NCBI RefSeq assembly: GCF_012277295.1
Contig: NZ_CP051156.1
Span: 744,001-808,000 of the forward strand
DNA from: Wolbachia endosymbiont of Ctenocephalides felis wCfeT
GTDB lineage: Bacteria; Pseudomonadota; Alphaproteobacteria; Rickettsiales; Anaplasmataceae
DNA length: 64,000 nucleotides
Direction of reading: 5' to 3'
Part shown: positions 1 to 9,226 of the stretch, one piece after another
Layout: each line of letters starts with the position of its first letter
Numbering within the stretch: the stretch's first letter is position 1
Notes under the pieces: generated by a model
Seen by the model: only the letters and a program-made list of their open reading frames with translations
Databases searched by the model: none
What the model was told of the DNA's origin: nothing
Made by a program: the position numbers and the translations under genes

Positions 1-992
1 AGCCGTATGTAGTTGAATATTAACTAGAGCATGGACGTTGCAAAAGATGTGGAAAAAGAAAAAGTAGCAAGCTACAAGAAGGAGTAACTGCGGACACATT
101 TGGTCCAAGAGTTAAGTCAGTAATTACAGCATTAAGTGGATTTTACAAGAATTCGAAAAAAGAAGTGGCAAATATTATAAAGGACATTTTCAACCTGGAT
201 ATCAGCGTCGGTAGTGTATCAAATAGCGAGGCTAGAGTGGCAGAAAAATGCCAAGAAGCATATGAGCAAATTGAGGAAGAGGTAAGCAAGAGCAAAATTT
301 TACATATCGATGAAACTAGCCATTACAACAAAGGTAAACAGGGCTGGTGCTGGATGTTTGCGAGCAAAATAGGAAGTGTGATCAAATTGACAGAGTCAAG
401 AGGGATGAAAGTCCTGGAAAATAGTAAATTTGGAAAGAATAACAACCTAGTAGTGACCGACAGATATGCAGCTTACAACTACTTTTCCAGCAAGAAAAGG
501 CAGGTCTGTTGGGCACATTTAGCAAGAGATTTTGAAAGGTTGTCTCATAGTTGGAATAGCGAAGTGAAAGTTTTGGGGTATTATTTAAGGAATGTTGCTA
601 CTGAATTATTTGCATTGAAAAAAGCTCTGTTAAAGGATGAAATAGACACATTAAGGTTCATAAGAAGAGCAAGAAAATTACGCAAGCGAACGAGATATTA
701 CTTAAAGAATATATCAAATTTACCCGAGGCAATTGGAGCGTCTCGAGTAGCAAAAAATATCATGAAATCGGATCTGATGATGTGGAAATTTTTGGACGAT
801 CCAGAAAATATTCCACTGACAAACAACTATGCTGAGCGACAGATTCGGCATTACGTTGTTTACCGAAAAGTTTCATATTTTACACAATCGAAACGGGGAA
901 ATATGTTTCTTGAGAGGATAATTTCATTGTACTTGACTTGGAGGCAAAAGAAGTTAAATCCTTTTCAAAACCTACTGGCTATTGCTTCTTAA
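1..992 (+). pseudogene. IS66 transposase, copy A, nonsense mutation
   Basis: The frame matches residues about 117-446 of the IS66 transposase read in full at 4627-5967. Codon 124 (CAA, Gln) is TAA at 21-23, so the protein is cut before the catalytic domain; the rest stays open to 992 and keeps Asp220, Asp270 and Glu395. The longest ATG-initiated piece starts at 165 and would lack the N-terminal helices and zinc-binding Cys residues. The same nonsense change occurs in copy D (18449-18451), although the two copies differ at neighbouring sites, which suggests gene conversion. Confidence 0.9.
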
Positions 993-1013
993 GCCATACA
1001 CCTGAATGGATAC
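1..1013 (+). mobile_element. IS66-family element, copy A (left part outside window)
   Basis: This is the right two thirds of the 1461-bp element seen complete at 4528-5988; the left end lies before base 1. It ends with the right terminus CACCTGAATGGATAC, whose reverse complement starts GTATCCATTCAG, the same 12 bases that open the left end of complete copies. The right flank begins TTGTGTAT. The left flank is not visible, so a target duplication cannot be tested here. Confidence 0.95.
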
Positions 1014-1039
1014 TTGTGTATAAGCCATTGTGAAGATAA

Positions 1040-1510
1040 TTACTGTATATTTCTTACCTGTTCTATAACTTGATTAACATGCCCACTCACTTTCACGTTC
1101 TTCCAGATTTCTGATATTTTGCCTTTTTTATCTATGAGAAATGTGGTGCGCTCTATGCCCATATACTTCTTACCAAACATGCTTTTTTCTGCCCAAACGC
1201 CATATTTTTCTAACATTTCGGCATTTTCGTCTGAAACTAAATAAAATGGCAGATCATATTTTGCTTTGAAATTTGCATGACACTTAACACTATCCTTTGA
1301 CACACCAATTATTACAGTATCAAGGGAAGAAAAATTATCTATATTATCTTTAAAATCCTTTGCTTCCATAGTACAACCTGGAGTGTCATCTTTAGGGTAA
1401 AAATAAATAACTACATTTTTTTTATCTAAAAACTCACGTAATGATAAATTGCTACCAGAATCTGTTGGCAGATTAAAATCAGGTGCGTTGTCTCCAATTA
1501 CTAATTCCAT
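1040..1510 (-). CDS. bcp: Thioredoxin-dependent peroxiredoxin, Bcp/PrxQ type
   Basis: A 156-residue AhpC/TSA-fold protein of the Bcp (PrxQ) family, which reduces hydrogen peroxide and organic hydroperoxides in the cytoplasm using thioredoxin. The peroxidatic cysteine is Cys46 in PKDDTPGCTMEAKDF. The second Cys five residues later in E. coli Bcp is Lys here, so resolution must use another thiol or be of the 1-Cys type. Length is normal and the frame is complete. The ATG has an upstream GGAG about 9 bases away. It stands alone between IS66 copy A and a plus-strand transporter. Identification is firm; the resolving mechanism is inference. Confidence 0.93.
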   Translation of the reverse strand: MELVIGDNAPDFNLPTDSGSNLSLREFLDKKNVVIYFYPKDDTPGCTMEAKDFKDNIDNFSSLDTVIIGVSKDSVKCHANFKAKYDLPFYLVSDENAEMLEKYGVWAEKSMFGKKYMGIERTTFLIDKKGKISEIWKNVKVSGHVNQVIEQVRNIQ

Positions 1511-1728
1511 ATCTTGCTCCGTTAATTATTCTTTACATTAGAATAACAAATTTGCTGATTTCTGATAGCATTTTTCACAATAATAAAACAGCTAAGTTTT
1601 TTAAAAGAACATACTGTTTACAGCAGTTGTTAAAGTGTGAGGTTTTTAATGTTCGTACAGCTATAAGTGTATATAATAGACAAATACATCAAATGATAGT
1701 ACGATCAATTATGGCAAATTAAAAAATC

Positions 1729-2991
1729 ATGAATGACATTCAAAAAGCAATACTATCAAGTTTAATCTGCAACATGATCGTGTGGTATGAAATAACTCTT
1801 TTTGGAGTTTTAACTCACATAATAAGTGACACTTTTTTTCCGTCAGATGATGGTTACTTAAGTACATTGAAATTTCTTGGTAGTTTTGCAATTGGATTTG
1901 TATTTAGGCCATTTGGTGCATTGATTTTTGGCTATATAGGGGATAAATATGGTAGAAGGAAAACTTTACTTACTTCTGTCTTAATAGTTTCGATATCATC
2001 TACTGCTATTGCCCTGATACCAGGCTACAAAGAGATCGGAATGCTTTCTCCTATATTGCTTTTGTTGTGTAGAATAGTTCAAGGAATGGCAATAGGAGGA
2101 GAAAGCAGTATTAATACAGCATTTTTAATAGAACACTCAAAAGATAAGAAAAATTTAGGATTTTTAGGTAGTATGAAACCTTTTAGTGGTGCTCTTGGGT
2201 CGATATCATGTTTTATTATGATAGCTATTTGCAAGAGTTTGATGGGTGAGAGTTATGAAATCTGGGGCTGGAGATTACTTTTTTATTTTTGTTTCGTTAT
2301 GGGTATTATTGGTTTTTTAACTAGATATATAATGGAAGAAAGCTTGGCATATGATAAGAATAAACGCATAAAAAACTTATCTCACTCGCCATTTTTAGAG
2401 TTAATAAAGAATTACAAAAGAGCATTTATGATCGCAATTGGGCTTGGCATTGCTCAAAATGCAATAGTTTATTCAATGATCATGTTTTACAATATATCTG
2501 TAAAAGAGTTTACATTATCGGGTATTGATATCAAAAATCTAGTGAGGGTTATCAGTGAAATTACATTTGGATTATCTGCAGTGTTATTTGCGGTTTTATC
2601 AGACAAAATTGGTAGAAAAAATGTTACGGTTCCTATATTGATAATATTAGCTTGTGGTAGCTTACCAGTGCTGTCGTTGTTATCCTATGATAACCACTAT
2701 ATTGTTATATCTACCTATTTGTTGATGAGCATACCGGTAGCTGCATCTTTTGGTGTATACAGTTCTATTGCCTGTGAATTGTTTCCGACAAAGGTTAGGT
2801 GCACTGGTCTCAGCCTAGCGCACAACATATCTGCAGGAGTGTTTGGTGGCCTTTCTCCTTCTATATGCATGTTTCTTATCGAAAAAACTGAAACGAAGCT
2901 TGCAGCAGGTGTTTACCTTGCCGCCTGTGCATTGGTTAGCCTAATATCAATATTGCAAATTAAAACACAAGATAAAAAGATTGACTGGTAA
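1729..2991 (+). CDS. MFS transporter, metabolite:H+ symporter (ProP-like) family
   Basis: A 420-residue inner-membrane protein with about 12 hydrophobic segments. The signature loop between helices 2 and 3 is GDKYGRRK (residues 71-78), preceded by FRPFGA, and a second copy SDKIGRKN falls between helices 8 and 9, both standard for the major facilitator superfamily. The opening (IVWYEITLFGVLTHIIS) and overall pattern match the MHS branch that includes proline/betaine and citrate symporters; Rickettsiales carry several such paralogues, probably for importing host amino acids or osmolytes. The substrate cannot be read from the sequence. A perfect hairpin follows the stop codon. Confidence 0.88.
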   Translation: MNDIQKAILSSLICNMIVWYEITLFGVLTHIISDTFFPSDDGYLSTLKFLGSFAIGFVFRPFGALIFGYIGDKYGRRKTLLTSVLIVSISSTAIALIPGYKEIGMLSPILLLLCRIVQGMAIGGESSINTAFLIEHSKDKKNLGFLGSMKPFSGALGSISCFIMIAICKSLMGESYEIWGWRLLFYFCFVMGIIGFLTRYIMEESLAYDKNKRIKNLSHSPFLELIKNYKRAFMIAIGLGIAQNAIVYSMIMFYNISVKEFTLSGIDIKNLVRVISEITFGLSAVLFAVLSDKIGRKNVTVPILIILACGSLPVLSLLSYDNHYIVISTYLLMSIPVAASFGVYSSIACELFPTKVRCTGLSLAHNISAGVFGGLSPSICMFLIEKTETKLAAGVYLAACALVSLISILQIKTQDKKIDW

Positions 2992-3010
2992 ATTTTTTTC
3001 TTCTAATAGT

Positions 3011-3042
3011 TACTTACCATAATAGTTATATTATGGTAAGTA
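3011..3042. terminator. Perfect 14-bp hairpin downstream of the MFS gene
   Basis: TACTTACCATAATA, loop GTTA, then the exact reverse complement TATTATGGTAAGTA. It lies 19 bases after the transporter stop. The T tract after it is weak, so it may be a terminator for the MFS gene or a dispersed palindrome. Confidence 0.55.
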
Positions 3043-3107
3043 TAATTAATGGAAAATTTATAAGCATGAGAACATAATTTATTATGTAGTATAGGTTGGA
3101 GGGTAAA

Positions 3108-4505
3108 ATGGCTGAGGCTACTAGAGTAAATGAAAAATTAACAACTGAACGAACTAACCAGAAAAGCATAGAATCAAACATACAATTGACAGTTGAGCAA
3201 GAAGAAATACGTAAGAAATTAAATAGCATTTTGGGCTATCTTAATTCTTGGTTTCAGACCACTTCACAGATTGAGCCGGACTTGCATCCATTTGAGATTG
3301 TCAAAGGTAAGAAATTATCTACGGTTGCCAGAGGTAGGAAGTTATGTGAATTTTTAAGTAAATATACGGTCGATGATATCAAAAAGTTTGAAAAATATGC
3401 TGATCGGCCGGGTGCATTCTCAGAAGTTGGTTTTAAGGAGCTTTTAAGTAAGCAAGGAGTGTCAAAAATTCCATATTTGCAGGAATGTCCACCTAAAGAT
3501 CTCAATTATAAATATATTGACAACATATTTAAAAGAACTTCTGATACTGTGTATCTCCAGAAATTTTTAAGTGATAAAAATAGCGAGGATTTAAAATGTG
3601 TTCTTAACCAAAAAAGAGAAGATGGAAGCACAATATTGCATGATGTTGCAAATCATTATCCTGAAGTAGCAAGGATTTTATTAAGTGCAGGGGCGGATCC
3701 AAATATCCAAGATGATGAAGGAAAAACTCCATTACACTATGCTGCTGAATATAATTGTCCAGAAAGCATAACTGCTCTCTTAGATGCTGGTGCTAGTGTA
3801 GATGATATACGAGATAAGTCAGGAGATACTCCATTACACTGTGCAAGAGGTCGTGAAAGTATTAAGGTGCTTTTAGATGCAAATACTGATCCAAATAGCA
3901 AAAATAACGATGGGCAGACTCCATTACATGGTGTTGCTAGCACTGAGAGTGAAACAAGTGCACAGGTATTTCTTGAGAGTGGAAGAACTGATCCTAATGC
4001 TCAAGATAATCGAGGTAATACACTTTTACATTACATCGCTTGTGAGTCTAGGCATAGCAGCATAATAGAATTGCTATTACAACATGGAGCCAGTTATAAG
4101 CTCATAAATCAATATGGTGATACGCCATTACACCGTGCTAGTCAAAAAAATGATCAGCGCAATATAGAAGCCTTTATTAATGTTTTGGGCGAGAAATTAG
4201 ATATTAATATTAAGAATAAGGATGGAGCTACACCCTTGTTGATAGCTTCTAAATTTGGATCATCTGCAATTGTAAAGCTTCTTCTCAGTAATAGAGCAAA
4301 TATTCTCAATGAAGATGAAGGTGGTAATACTGCATTGCACTATGCTGCTCAGCATGAACATACTGATAACGAAGAAACAACTAGATACAGCAAACATGAC
4401 CCAGAGTACGACAACGAAGTTGAAAATAATGAAAAGATTATAGATATCCTTGTGGGTAAAAGTATTGATTCATGCGGGAATAGAATGGCTTTGTTGCATA
4501 GCTAA
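3108..4505 (+). CDS. Ankyrin-repeat protein, 3' end replaced by IS903-type relic
   Basis: A 465-residue protein. The start is ATG 3108, chosen over an in-frame TTG at 3096 because GGAGG (3098-3102) sits 5 bases before the ATG. The N-terminal 160 residues are hydrophilic and not recognised. From about residue 170 to 445 there are about eight ankyrin repeats with the pattern DDEGKTPLHYAAEYN...ALLDAGA. There is no signal peptide or membrane segment. The last codons (ALLHS and stop) lie inside the end of an IS903-type relic that begins at 4487, so the native C-terminus is lost. Such proteins are candidate host-interacting effectors in Wolbachia; no specific function can be assigned. Confidence 0.85.
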   Translation: MAEATRVNEKLTTERTNQKSIESNIQLTVEQEEIRKKLNSILGYLNSWFQTTSQIEPDLHPFEIVKGKKLSTVARGRKLCEFLSKYTVDDIKKFEKYADRPGAFSEVGFKELLSKQGVSKIPYLQECPPKDLNYKYIDNIFKRTSDTVYLQKFLSDKNSEDLKCVLNQKREDGSTILHDVANHYPEVARILLSAGADPNIQDDEGKTPLHYAAEYNCPESITALLDAGASVDDIRDKSGDTPLHCARGRESIKVLLDANTDPNSKNNDGQTPLHGVASTESETSAQVFLESGRTDPNAQDNRGNTLLHYIACESRHSSIIELLLQHGASYKLINQYGDTPLHRASQKNDQRNIEAFINVLGEKLDINIKNKDGATPLLIASKFGSSAIVKLLLSNRANILNEDEGGNTALHYAAQHEHTDNEETTRYSKHDPEYDNEVENNEKIIDILVGKSIDSCGNRMALLHS

Positions 4506-4527
4506 AGTAAAAAGAACTGGGAGTTAC
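4487..4527. mobile_element. 41-bp terminal relic of an IS5-family (IS903-group) element
   Basis: The sequence starts GGCTTTGTTGCATAGCTAAA and is identical over 41 bases to the reverse complement of the right end of the complete element at 29536-30625. IS66 copy B cuts it off at 4528. The order of events is therefore an IS903-type insertion into the ankyrin gene, followed by loss of the rest of that element during or after arrival of IS66. Confidence 0.85.
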
Positions 4528-5988
4528 GTATCCATTCAGCCGGGCGGTAAAATAAAGAGTAGACAAGGAATGCTAAAAAGGTAAACTAGAGTGGCTGTGA
4601 GGTAATATGGTTGATCTTTTAGAATTTTGCGAAAGTTTAAGCAGACTATAGAAAAGTTAGAAACAAAAATAGAAGAGCTTAAAGCAGAAAATAAAGCGCT
4701 AAGGATCGAAAACGCTGAGTTAAAAGAAAGGCTTGGCTTAAGTTCAAAAAATTCATCTATACCAAGCTCCAAAGAATTATATAAGATGAGGGAAAATAAG
4801 CCAAAAAGTGACAGGAAAGTAGGAGCACAGGTTGGACATAAAGGCAGTTACCGCCCTAAAATGGAGGCAGATGAGATGGTAAAAATAGAACTGCCCAATA
4901 CGTGTGAGTGCGGAGGAGAAATTGCGGTATCAAAAGATCCGTATACTCATCAAAAGGTCGATTTGCCGGAAATCAAGCCGTATGTAGTTGAATATCAACT
5001 AGAGCATGGACGTTGCAAAAGATGTGGAAAAAGAAAAAGTAGCAAGCTACAAGAAGGAGTAACTGCGGACACATTTGGTCCAAGAGTTAAGTCAGTAATT
5101 ACAGCATTAAGTGGATTTTACAAGAATTCGAAAAAAGAAGTGGCAAATATTATAAAGGACATTTTCAACCTGGATATCAGCGTCGGTAGTGTATCAAATA
5201 GCGAGGCTAGAGTGGCAGAAAAATGCCAAGAAGCATATGAGCAAATTGAGGAAGAGGTAAGCAAGAGCAAAATTTTACATATCGATGAAACTAGCCATTA
5301 CAACAAAGGTAAACAGGGCTGGTGCTGGATGTTTGCGAGCAAAATAGGAAGTGTGATCAAATTGACAGAGTCAAGAGGGATGAAAGTCCTGGAAAATAGT
5401 AAATTTGGAAAGAATAACAACCTAGTAGTGACCGACAGATATGCAGCTTACAACTACTTTTCCAGCAAGAAAAGGCAGGTCTGTTGGGCACATTTAGCAA
5501 GAGATTTTGAAAGGTTGTCTCATAGTTGGAATAGCGAAGTGAAAGTTTTGGGGTATTATTTAAGGAATGTTGCTACTGAATTATTTGCATTGAAAAAAGC
5601 TCTGTTAAAGGATGAAATAGACACATTAAGGTTCATAAGAAGAGCAAGAAAATTACGCAAGCGAACGAGATATTACTTAAAGAATATATCAAATTTACCC
5701 GAGGCAATTGGAGCGTCTCGAGTAGCAAAAAATATCATGAAATCGGATCTGATGATGTGGAAATTTTTGGACGATCCAGAAAATATTCCACTGACAAACA
5801 ACTATGCTGAGCGACAGATTCGGCATTACGTTGTTTACCGAAAAGTTTCATATTTTACACAATCGAAACGGGGAAATATGTTTCTTGAGAGGATAATTTC
5901 ATTGTACTTGACTTGGAGGCAAAAGAAGTTAAATCCTTTTCAAAACCTACTGGCTATTGCTTCTTAAGCCATACACCTGAATGGATAC
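4528..5988 (+). mobile_element. IS66-family element, copy B (complete, 1461 bp)
   Basis: Left end GTATCCATTCAGCCGGGCGG; right end reads GTATCCATTCAGGTGTATGG on the other strand, giving a 12-bp perfect terminal inverted repeat. It has a single transposase gene and no tnpA or tnpB accessory genes, as in the ISBst12 subgroup of IS66. IS66 elements normally make 8-bp duplications; the left flank GGAGTTAC and right flanks TGACTTGG (or ATCTGTAA beyond the remnant) do not match. An 80-bp fragment of its own right end follows directly. Confidence 0.96.
4627..5967 (+). CDS. IS66-family transposase, copy B (best consensus copy)
   Basis: A 446-residue DDE transposase. An N-terminal coiled coil (residues 5-38) is followed by a zinc-binding region (Cys93, Cys95, Cys130, Cys133), the catalytic core with Asp220 (LHIDET), Asp270 (VVTDRYAAY) and Glu395 (NNYAERQIR), and an IS66 C-terminal segment. 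All key residues are present. The frame can only open at TTG 4627. A better ATG at 4607 with GAGG before it is out of frame because one A is missing in GTTTAAGCAG; copy F has GTTTAAAGCAG and reads through from that ATG. Expression therefore depends on the TTG or on frameshifting. Confidence 0.9.
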   Translation: MRKFKQTIEKLETKIEELKAENKALRIENAELKERLGLSSKNSSIPSSKELYKMRENKPKSDRKVGAQVGHKGSYRPKMEADEMVKIELPNTCECGGEIAVSKDPYTHQKVDLPEIKPYVVEYQLEHGRCKRCGKRKSSKLQEGVTADTFGPRVKSVITALSGFYKNSKKEVANIIKDIFNLDISVGSVSNSEARVAEKCQEAYEQIEEEVSKSKILHIDETSHYNKGKQGWCWMFASKIGSVIKLTESRGMKVLENSKFGKNNNLVVTDRYAAYNYFSSKKRQVCWAHLARDFERLSHSWNSEVKVLGYYLRNVATELFALKKALLKDEIDTLRFIRRARKLRKRTRYYLKNISNLPEAIGASRVAKNIMKSDLMMWKFLDDPENIPLTNNYAERQIRHYVVYRKVSYFTQSKRGNMFLERIISLYLTWRQKKLNPFQNLLAIAS

Positions 5989-6068
5989 TGACTTGGAGGC
6001 AAAAGAAGTTAAATCCTTTTCAAAACCTACTGGCTATTGCTTCTTAAGCCATACACCTGAATGGATAC
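5989..6068 (+). mobile_element. 80-bp right-end remnant of IS66 abutting copy B
   Basis: It repeats the last 80 bases of the element (from TGACTTGGAGGC to GGATAC) immediately after the complete right end. The remnant's terminus borders the comF fragment. Similar remnants of different length follow copies C and F. Confidence 0.93.
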
Positions 6069-6230
6069 ATCTGTAATTACTGCACCGCAAACATTACAGT
6101 AATGCTTAGTTAAAAAATTGATTTTTTCATGGCATTTACTACATAAATCATAACTTCGCTCGATAATGCATTCACAACTTATGCATACATTTGGAAAGAT
6201 AACATCTATAGCCTTTTTGAGTAAACTCAT
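6069..6230 (-). pseudogene. comF: comF 5' fragment cut by IS66
   Basis: About 54 codons of the N-terminus of a ComF-family phosphoribosyltransferase-like protein, a competence or DNA-uptake-associated family. The zinc-ribbon Cys pairs are visible (CISC, CSKC, CNVC). The start is ATG 6230, two bases after the acnA stop; an in-frame TTG at 6239 overlaps acnA and is less likely. The frame runs into the IS66 right-end remnant at 6068 and stops at 6027, so the PRTase domain is absent. It was probably the second gene of an acnA-comF transcription unit and is now non-functional unless supplied elsewhere. Confidence 0.8.
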
Positions 6231-6232
6231 AG

Positions 6233-8836
6233 CTAGCAAGATTTCTTAAGTATATAACTCAGAACTCCGCCATCCATGAAATATTTAACCTCAGTTGCAG
6301 TCTGTATACAACATTTAAGCTGAATTACGTTCTTTGAACCATCATCCCTCTTGATAATGCATTCTAAGCTTCCATTTGGCACTATCTCACCTTTTATATT
6401 TATTGTCCCACTTCCATTAAACAAGCTTCTAGTAGCCCCATCCTGAAACATAAGCGGAAGAACGCCCATACCAACTAGATTGGATCTGTGTATACGCTCA
6501 AAACTTTCAGCAATAATAGCTTTAACCCCAAGCAATAAAGTACCCTTTGCTGCCCAGTCTCTGCTTGATCCTGTACCATATTCTTTGCCTGCAACAACAA
6601 CAAGAGGAGTATTGTTTTCCTTATAGCGCATTGCTGCATCGAAAATTGACATGATTTCCTGGGAAGGAATGTGCTTTGTATAGCCACCTTCTATACCCAC
6701 CATTTCATTCCTTATTCTGATATTAGCAAAGGTTCCACGCATCATCACATTATGATTACCACGGCGAGATCCATATGAATTAAAATCCCGTGGTTCAATT
6801 TTTAGCTTTTTTAAATACAAACCTGCAGGACTGTTTGAAGCAATATTTCCAGCAGGAGAAATGTGATCAGTGGTTACACTATCACCAAATATTGCTAGTA
6901 TATGCGCACCATCTATATCAACAGCACTATTTCTACTACTTGACAAGTTATCAAAGTAAGGAGGGTTTTGTATGTAAGTACTCTTTGCATTCCAACTATA
7001 GATTTTACTCTTTTTGCACTTTATCTTTTGCCAATGCTCATCACCAGAAAAGACGTCCTTGTATTTTTGTATGAACATTTCGCGTGTTACTACACTTTTG
7101 ACGCAATCTTCGATTTCATTATTGGTCGGCCATATGTCTTTTAGATAAACATCATTTCCTTTTTTGTCCTTACATATTGGGTCCTTTGTTAGATCAATTC
7201 GCGCAGTACCAGCAAGTGCATACACAACAACCAACGGTGGAGATGCTAAATAATTAGCTTTAGCTAAAGGATGAATCCTGCCTTCAAAATTACGATTGCC
7301 GGATAAAACTGCAGCAACAGTTAAATTCTTATCCTTAATTTCATCTTCTATTTCCTCATTCAGAGGACCAGAGTTACCAATGCACGTAGTGCAGCCATAC
7401 CCAACTAAATTAAACCCTAAAGCATTTAGATCTTTCTGTAATCCTGACTTTTCTAAGTATTCTGTTACAACTTTTGATCCTGGCGCAAGAGAAGTTTTAA
7501 CCCAAGGTTTTGACTTTAAACCAAGTTTCATTGCATTACGCGCAACAAGTCCTGCAGCTATCATTACACTTGGATTTGAAGTGTTGGTGCAGCTTGTAAT
7601 TGCCGTAATCACTGCGCTACCATCTTGGAGCTTATTACCTTCATCATTATTTGATTCGCTGACTGGAAATGAGGTTGAAAAAGATTCTGCAACTTGTGAA
7701 AGCAAAACCTTATCTTGCGGTCTTTTTGGACCAGCCATTACTGGCTCAACACTCGATAGATCAAGTTCTAATTTATCAAAAAATTCCAATTCATCGTTAC
7801 CACGCCACAATCCCTGTTCTTTAGAATAAACTTCAACCAATTTGATTAGCTCTGCCGGCCTTCCAGTTAAATCCAAATAATCTAGTGTTTTCTGATCAAT
7901 TGGAAAGAATCCACAAGTTGCACCATACTCAGGGGCCATGTTAGCAACAGTTGCCCTATCTGCTAAAGATAAATAATCCAATCCATCACCATAAAATTCT
8001 ACAAATTTTCCCACTACACCTTTCGTTCTTAATATATTTGTGACTGTGAGCACTGAATCAGTTGCAGTTACTCCTTCCTGCAGTCTACCAGTTAACTTAA
8101 ACCCTACCACTTCCGGAATTACCATGCTAATTGGCTGTCCAAGCATCACGGATTCTGCTTCTATGCCACCCACTCCCCAACCAAGAACTGATAAACCATT
8201 AATCATCGTAGTATGGCTGTCTGTACCAACTACAGTGTCAGGATATACCACCCCGTCCTTGTTACATACAACTTGTGCTAAATACTCAAGATTCACTTGA
8301 TGGCAAATACCTGTGCCAGGTGGCACTACCCTAAAGCTTGTAAAGGACGATTCTCCCCATTTTAAAAACTGATATCTCTCCAAATTTCTTTTTACTTCCA
8401 GATCTACATTTTCCTCAAATGCAGAAGCGTTTCCATAACTATCAACTTGCACAGAATGGTCAATCACAAGATCAACCGGCACAGATGGATTGATGCTACT
8501 TGGATCACCGCCATTCTTTTTGACATAATCACGCATAGAAGCAAGATCAACAACAGCGGGAACTCCTGTAAAATCCTGCATTAATACTCTCGCTGGTTTA
8601 TAACTAATTTCATGATTGGTGTGTTTCCTTACACAATTTGCTAATATTTTTATATCATCTAGCTTGACGTTTATTTCATCTTCATTGCGCAGCAAATTTT
8701 CAAGCAAAACCTTTAGCGAGCAGGGTAATTTAGTTACATCTATTCCTAAGAAATCACCAGCAGCACTAAGGCTAAAATAGTCATATGATTTTCCATTTAT
8801 ATTTAAAGTCGTCTTTGCGTTTAAAGAATTGCTCAT
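6233..8836 (-). CDS. acnA: Aconitate hydratase A
   Basis: An 867-residue TCA-cycle enzyme that interconverts citrate and isocitrate through cis-aconitate in the cytoplasm. The three Cys ligands of the 4Fe-4S cluster are Cys416 in SCTNTSNPS and Cys482/Cys485 in GCTTCIGNSG. The substrate-binding stretch DSHTTMINGL (about 206-215) and the swivel-domain motif YGTGSSRDWAAKG near the C-terminus are intact. Length is slightly under the usual 890 residues. comF once followed 2 bases downstream. The initiation region has no strong Shine-Dalgarno. Identification is secure. Confidence 0.97.
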   Translation of the reverse strand: MSNSLNAKTTLNINGKSYDYFSLSAAGDFLGIDVTKLPCSLKVLLENLLRNEDEINVKLDDIKILANCVRKHTNHEISYKPARVLMQDFTGVPAVVDLASMRDYVKKNGGDPSSINPSVPVDLVIDHSVQVDSYGNASAFEENVDLEVKRNLERYQFLKWGESSFTSFRVVPPGTGICHQVNLEYLAQVVCNKDGVVYPDTVVGTDSHTTMINGLSVLGWGVGGIEAESVMLGQPISMVIPEVVGFKLTGRLQEGVTATDSVLTVTNILRTKGVVGKFVEFYGDGLDYLSLADRATVANMAPEYGATCGFFPIDQKTLDYLDLTGRPAELIKLVEVYSKEQGLWRGNDELEFFDKLELDLSSVEPVMAGPKRPQDKVLLSQVAESFSTSFPVSESNNDEGNKLQDGSAVITAITSCTNTSNPSVMIAAGLVARNAMKLGLKSKPWVKTSLAPGSKVVTEYLEKSGLQKDLNALGFNLVGYGCTTCIGNSGPLNEEIEDEIKDKNLTVAAVLSGNRNFEGRIHPLAKANYLASPPLVVVYALAGTARIDLTKDPICKDKKGNDVYLKDIWPTNNEIEDCVKSVVTREMFIQKYKDVFSGDEHWQKIKCKKSKIYSWNAKSTYIQNPPYFDNLSSSRNSAVDIDGAHILAIFGDSVTTDHISPAGNIASNSPAGLYLKKLKIEPRDFNSYGSRRGNHNVMMRGTFANIRIRNEMVGIEGGYTKHIPSQEIMSIFDAAMRYKENNTPLVVVAGKEYGTGSSRDWAAKGTLLLGVKAIIAESFERIHRSNLVGMGVLPLMFQDGATRSLFNGSGTINIKGEIVPNGSLECIIKRDDGSKNVIQLKCCIQTATEVKYFMDGGVLSYILKKSC

Positions 8837-8966
8837 CCTAAATTTGACTTAACTGAAAGTTTTGTATAAGCGGTAAAATACAACGAAATGATAAGCAAAG
8901 CAAATTCTAGTGTCAAGCTAGCAATTGCAATAAAGACCACTCAGTTATATAATTTTTAAGTAATTT

Positions 8967-9057
8967 GGAAAAGTGGCTGAGTGGTCTAAAGCACACGCTT
9001 GGAAGGCGTGCACACATTGAAAATGTGTCGGGGGTTCGAATCCCCCCTTTTCCGCCA
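8967..9057 (+). tRNA. tRNA-Ser (anticodon GGA), CCA encoded
   Basis: A 7-bp acceptor stem (GGAAAAG with CTTTTCC), a D-arm GGCTGAGTGGTCTAAAGC, and an anticodon stem CACGC/GCGTG with loop TTGGAAG, giving GGA. A long class II variable arm (ACACATT/AATGTGT) and a T-loop GGTTCGAATCC are present. The 3' CCA is encoded at 9055-9057. It reads UCC and UCU serine codons. Confidence 0.97.
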
Positions 9058-9226
9058 CATTTTTTCTAGATCTTTTCTATACTTTCATGGCGATTTTAGC
9101 ATAACTCAAAACCATCTATACTAGCCCACTTTTTACCTAATACACATACGACATAAAGATTGACAAAAGTTAAAATATTAGATAAAATATTTATACTGGT
9201 AACAATATTTTTAATGGAGAAGTGAA

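Noticed and set aside
1483..1722. 79-residue plus-strand frame between bcp and the MFS gene
   Set aside because: It starts inside bcp on the opposite strand, has no recognisable features, and its codons look non-coding.
4600..4660. Programmed -1 frameshift at the IS66 transposase start
   Set aside because: No classical slippery heptamer lies in the overlap, so I prefer a fixed 1-nt deletion with possible TTG initiation.
4536..4772. Recurrent 78-residue antisense frame beginning MELGIDEFFELKP at every IS66 left end
   Set aside because: It lies antisense to the transposase start, has no ribosome site, and recurs only because the element recurs.
7296..7829. 177-residue plus-strand frame inside acnA
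   Set aside because: Antisense to conserved aconitase sequence including the cluster-binding Cys codons; no homology seen.
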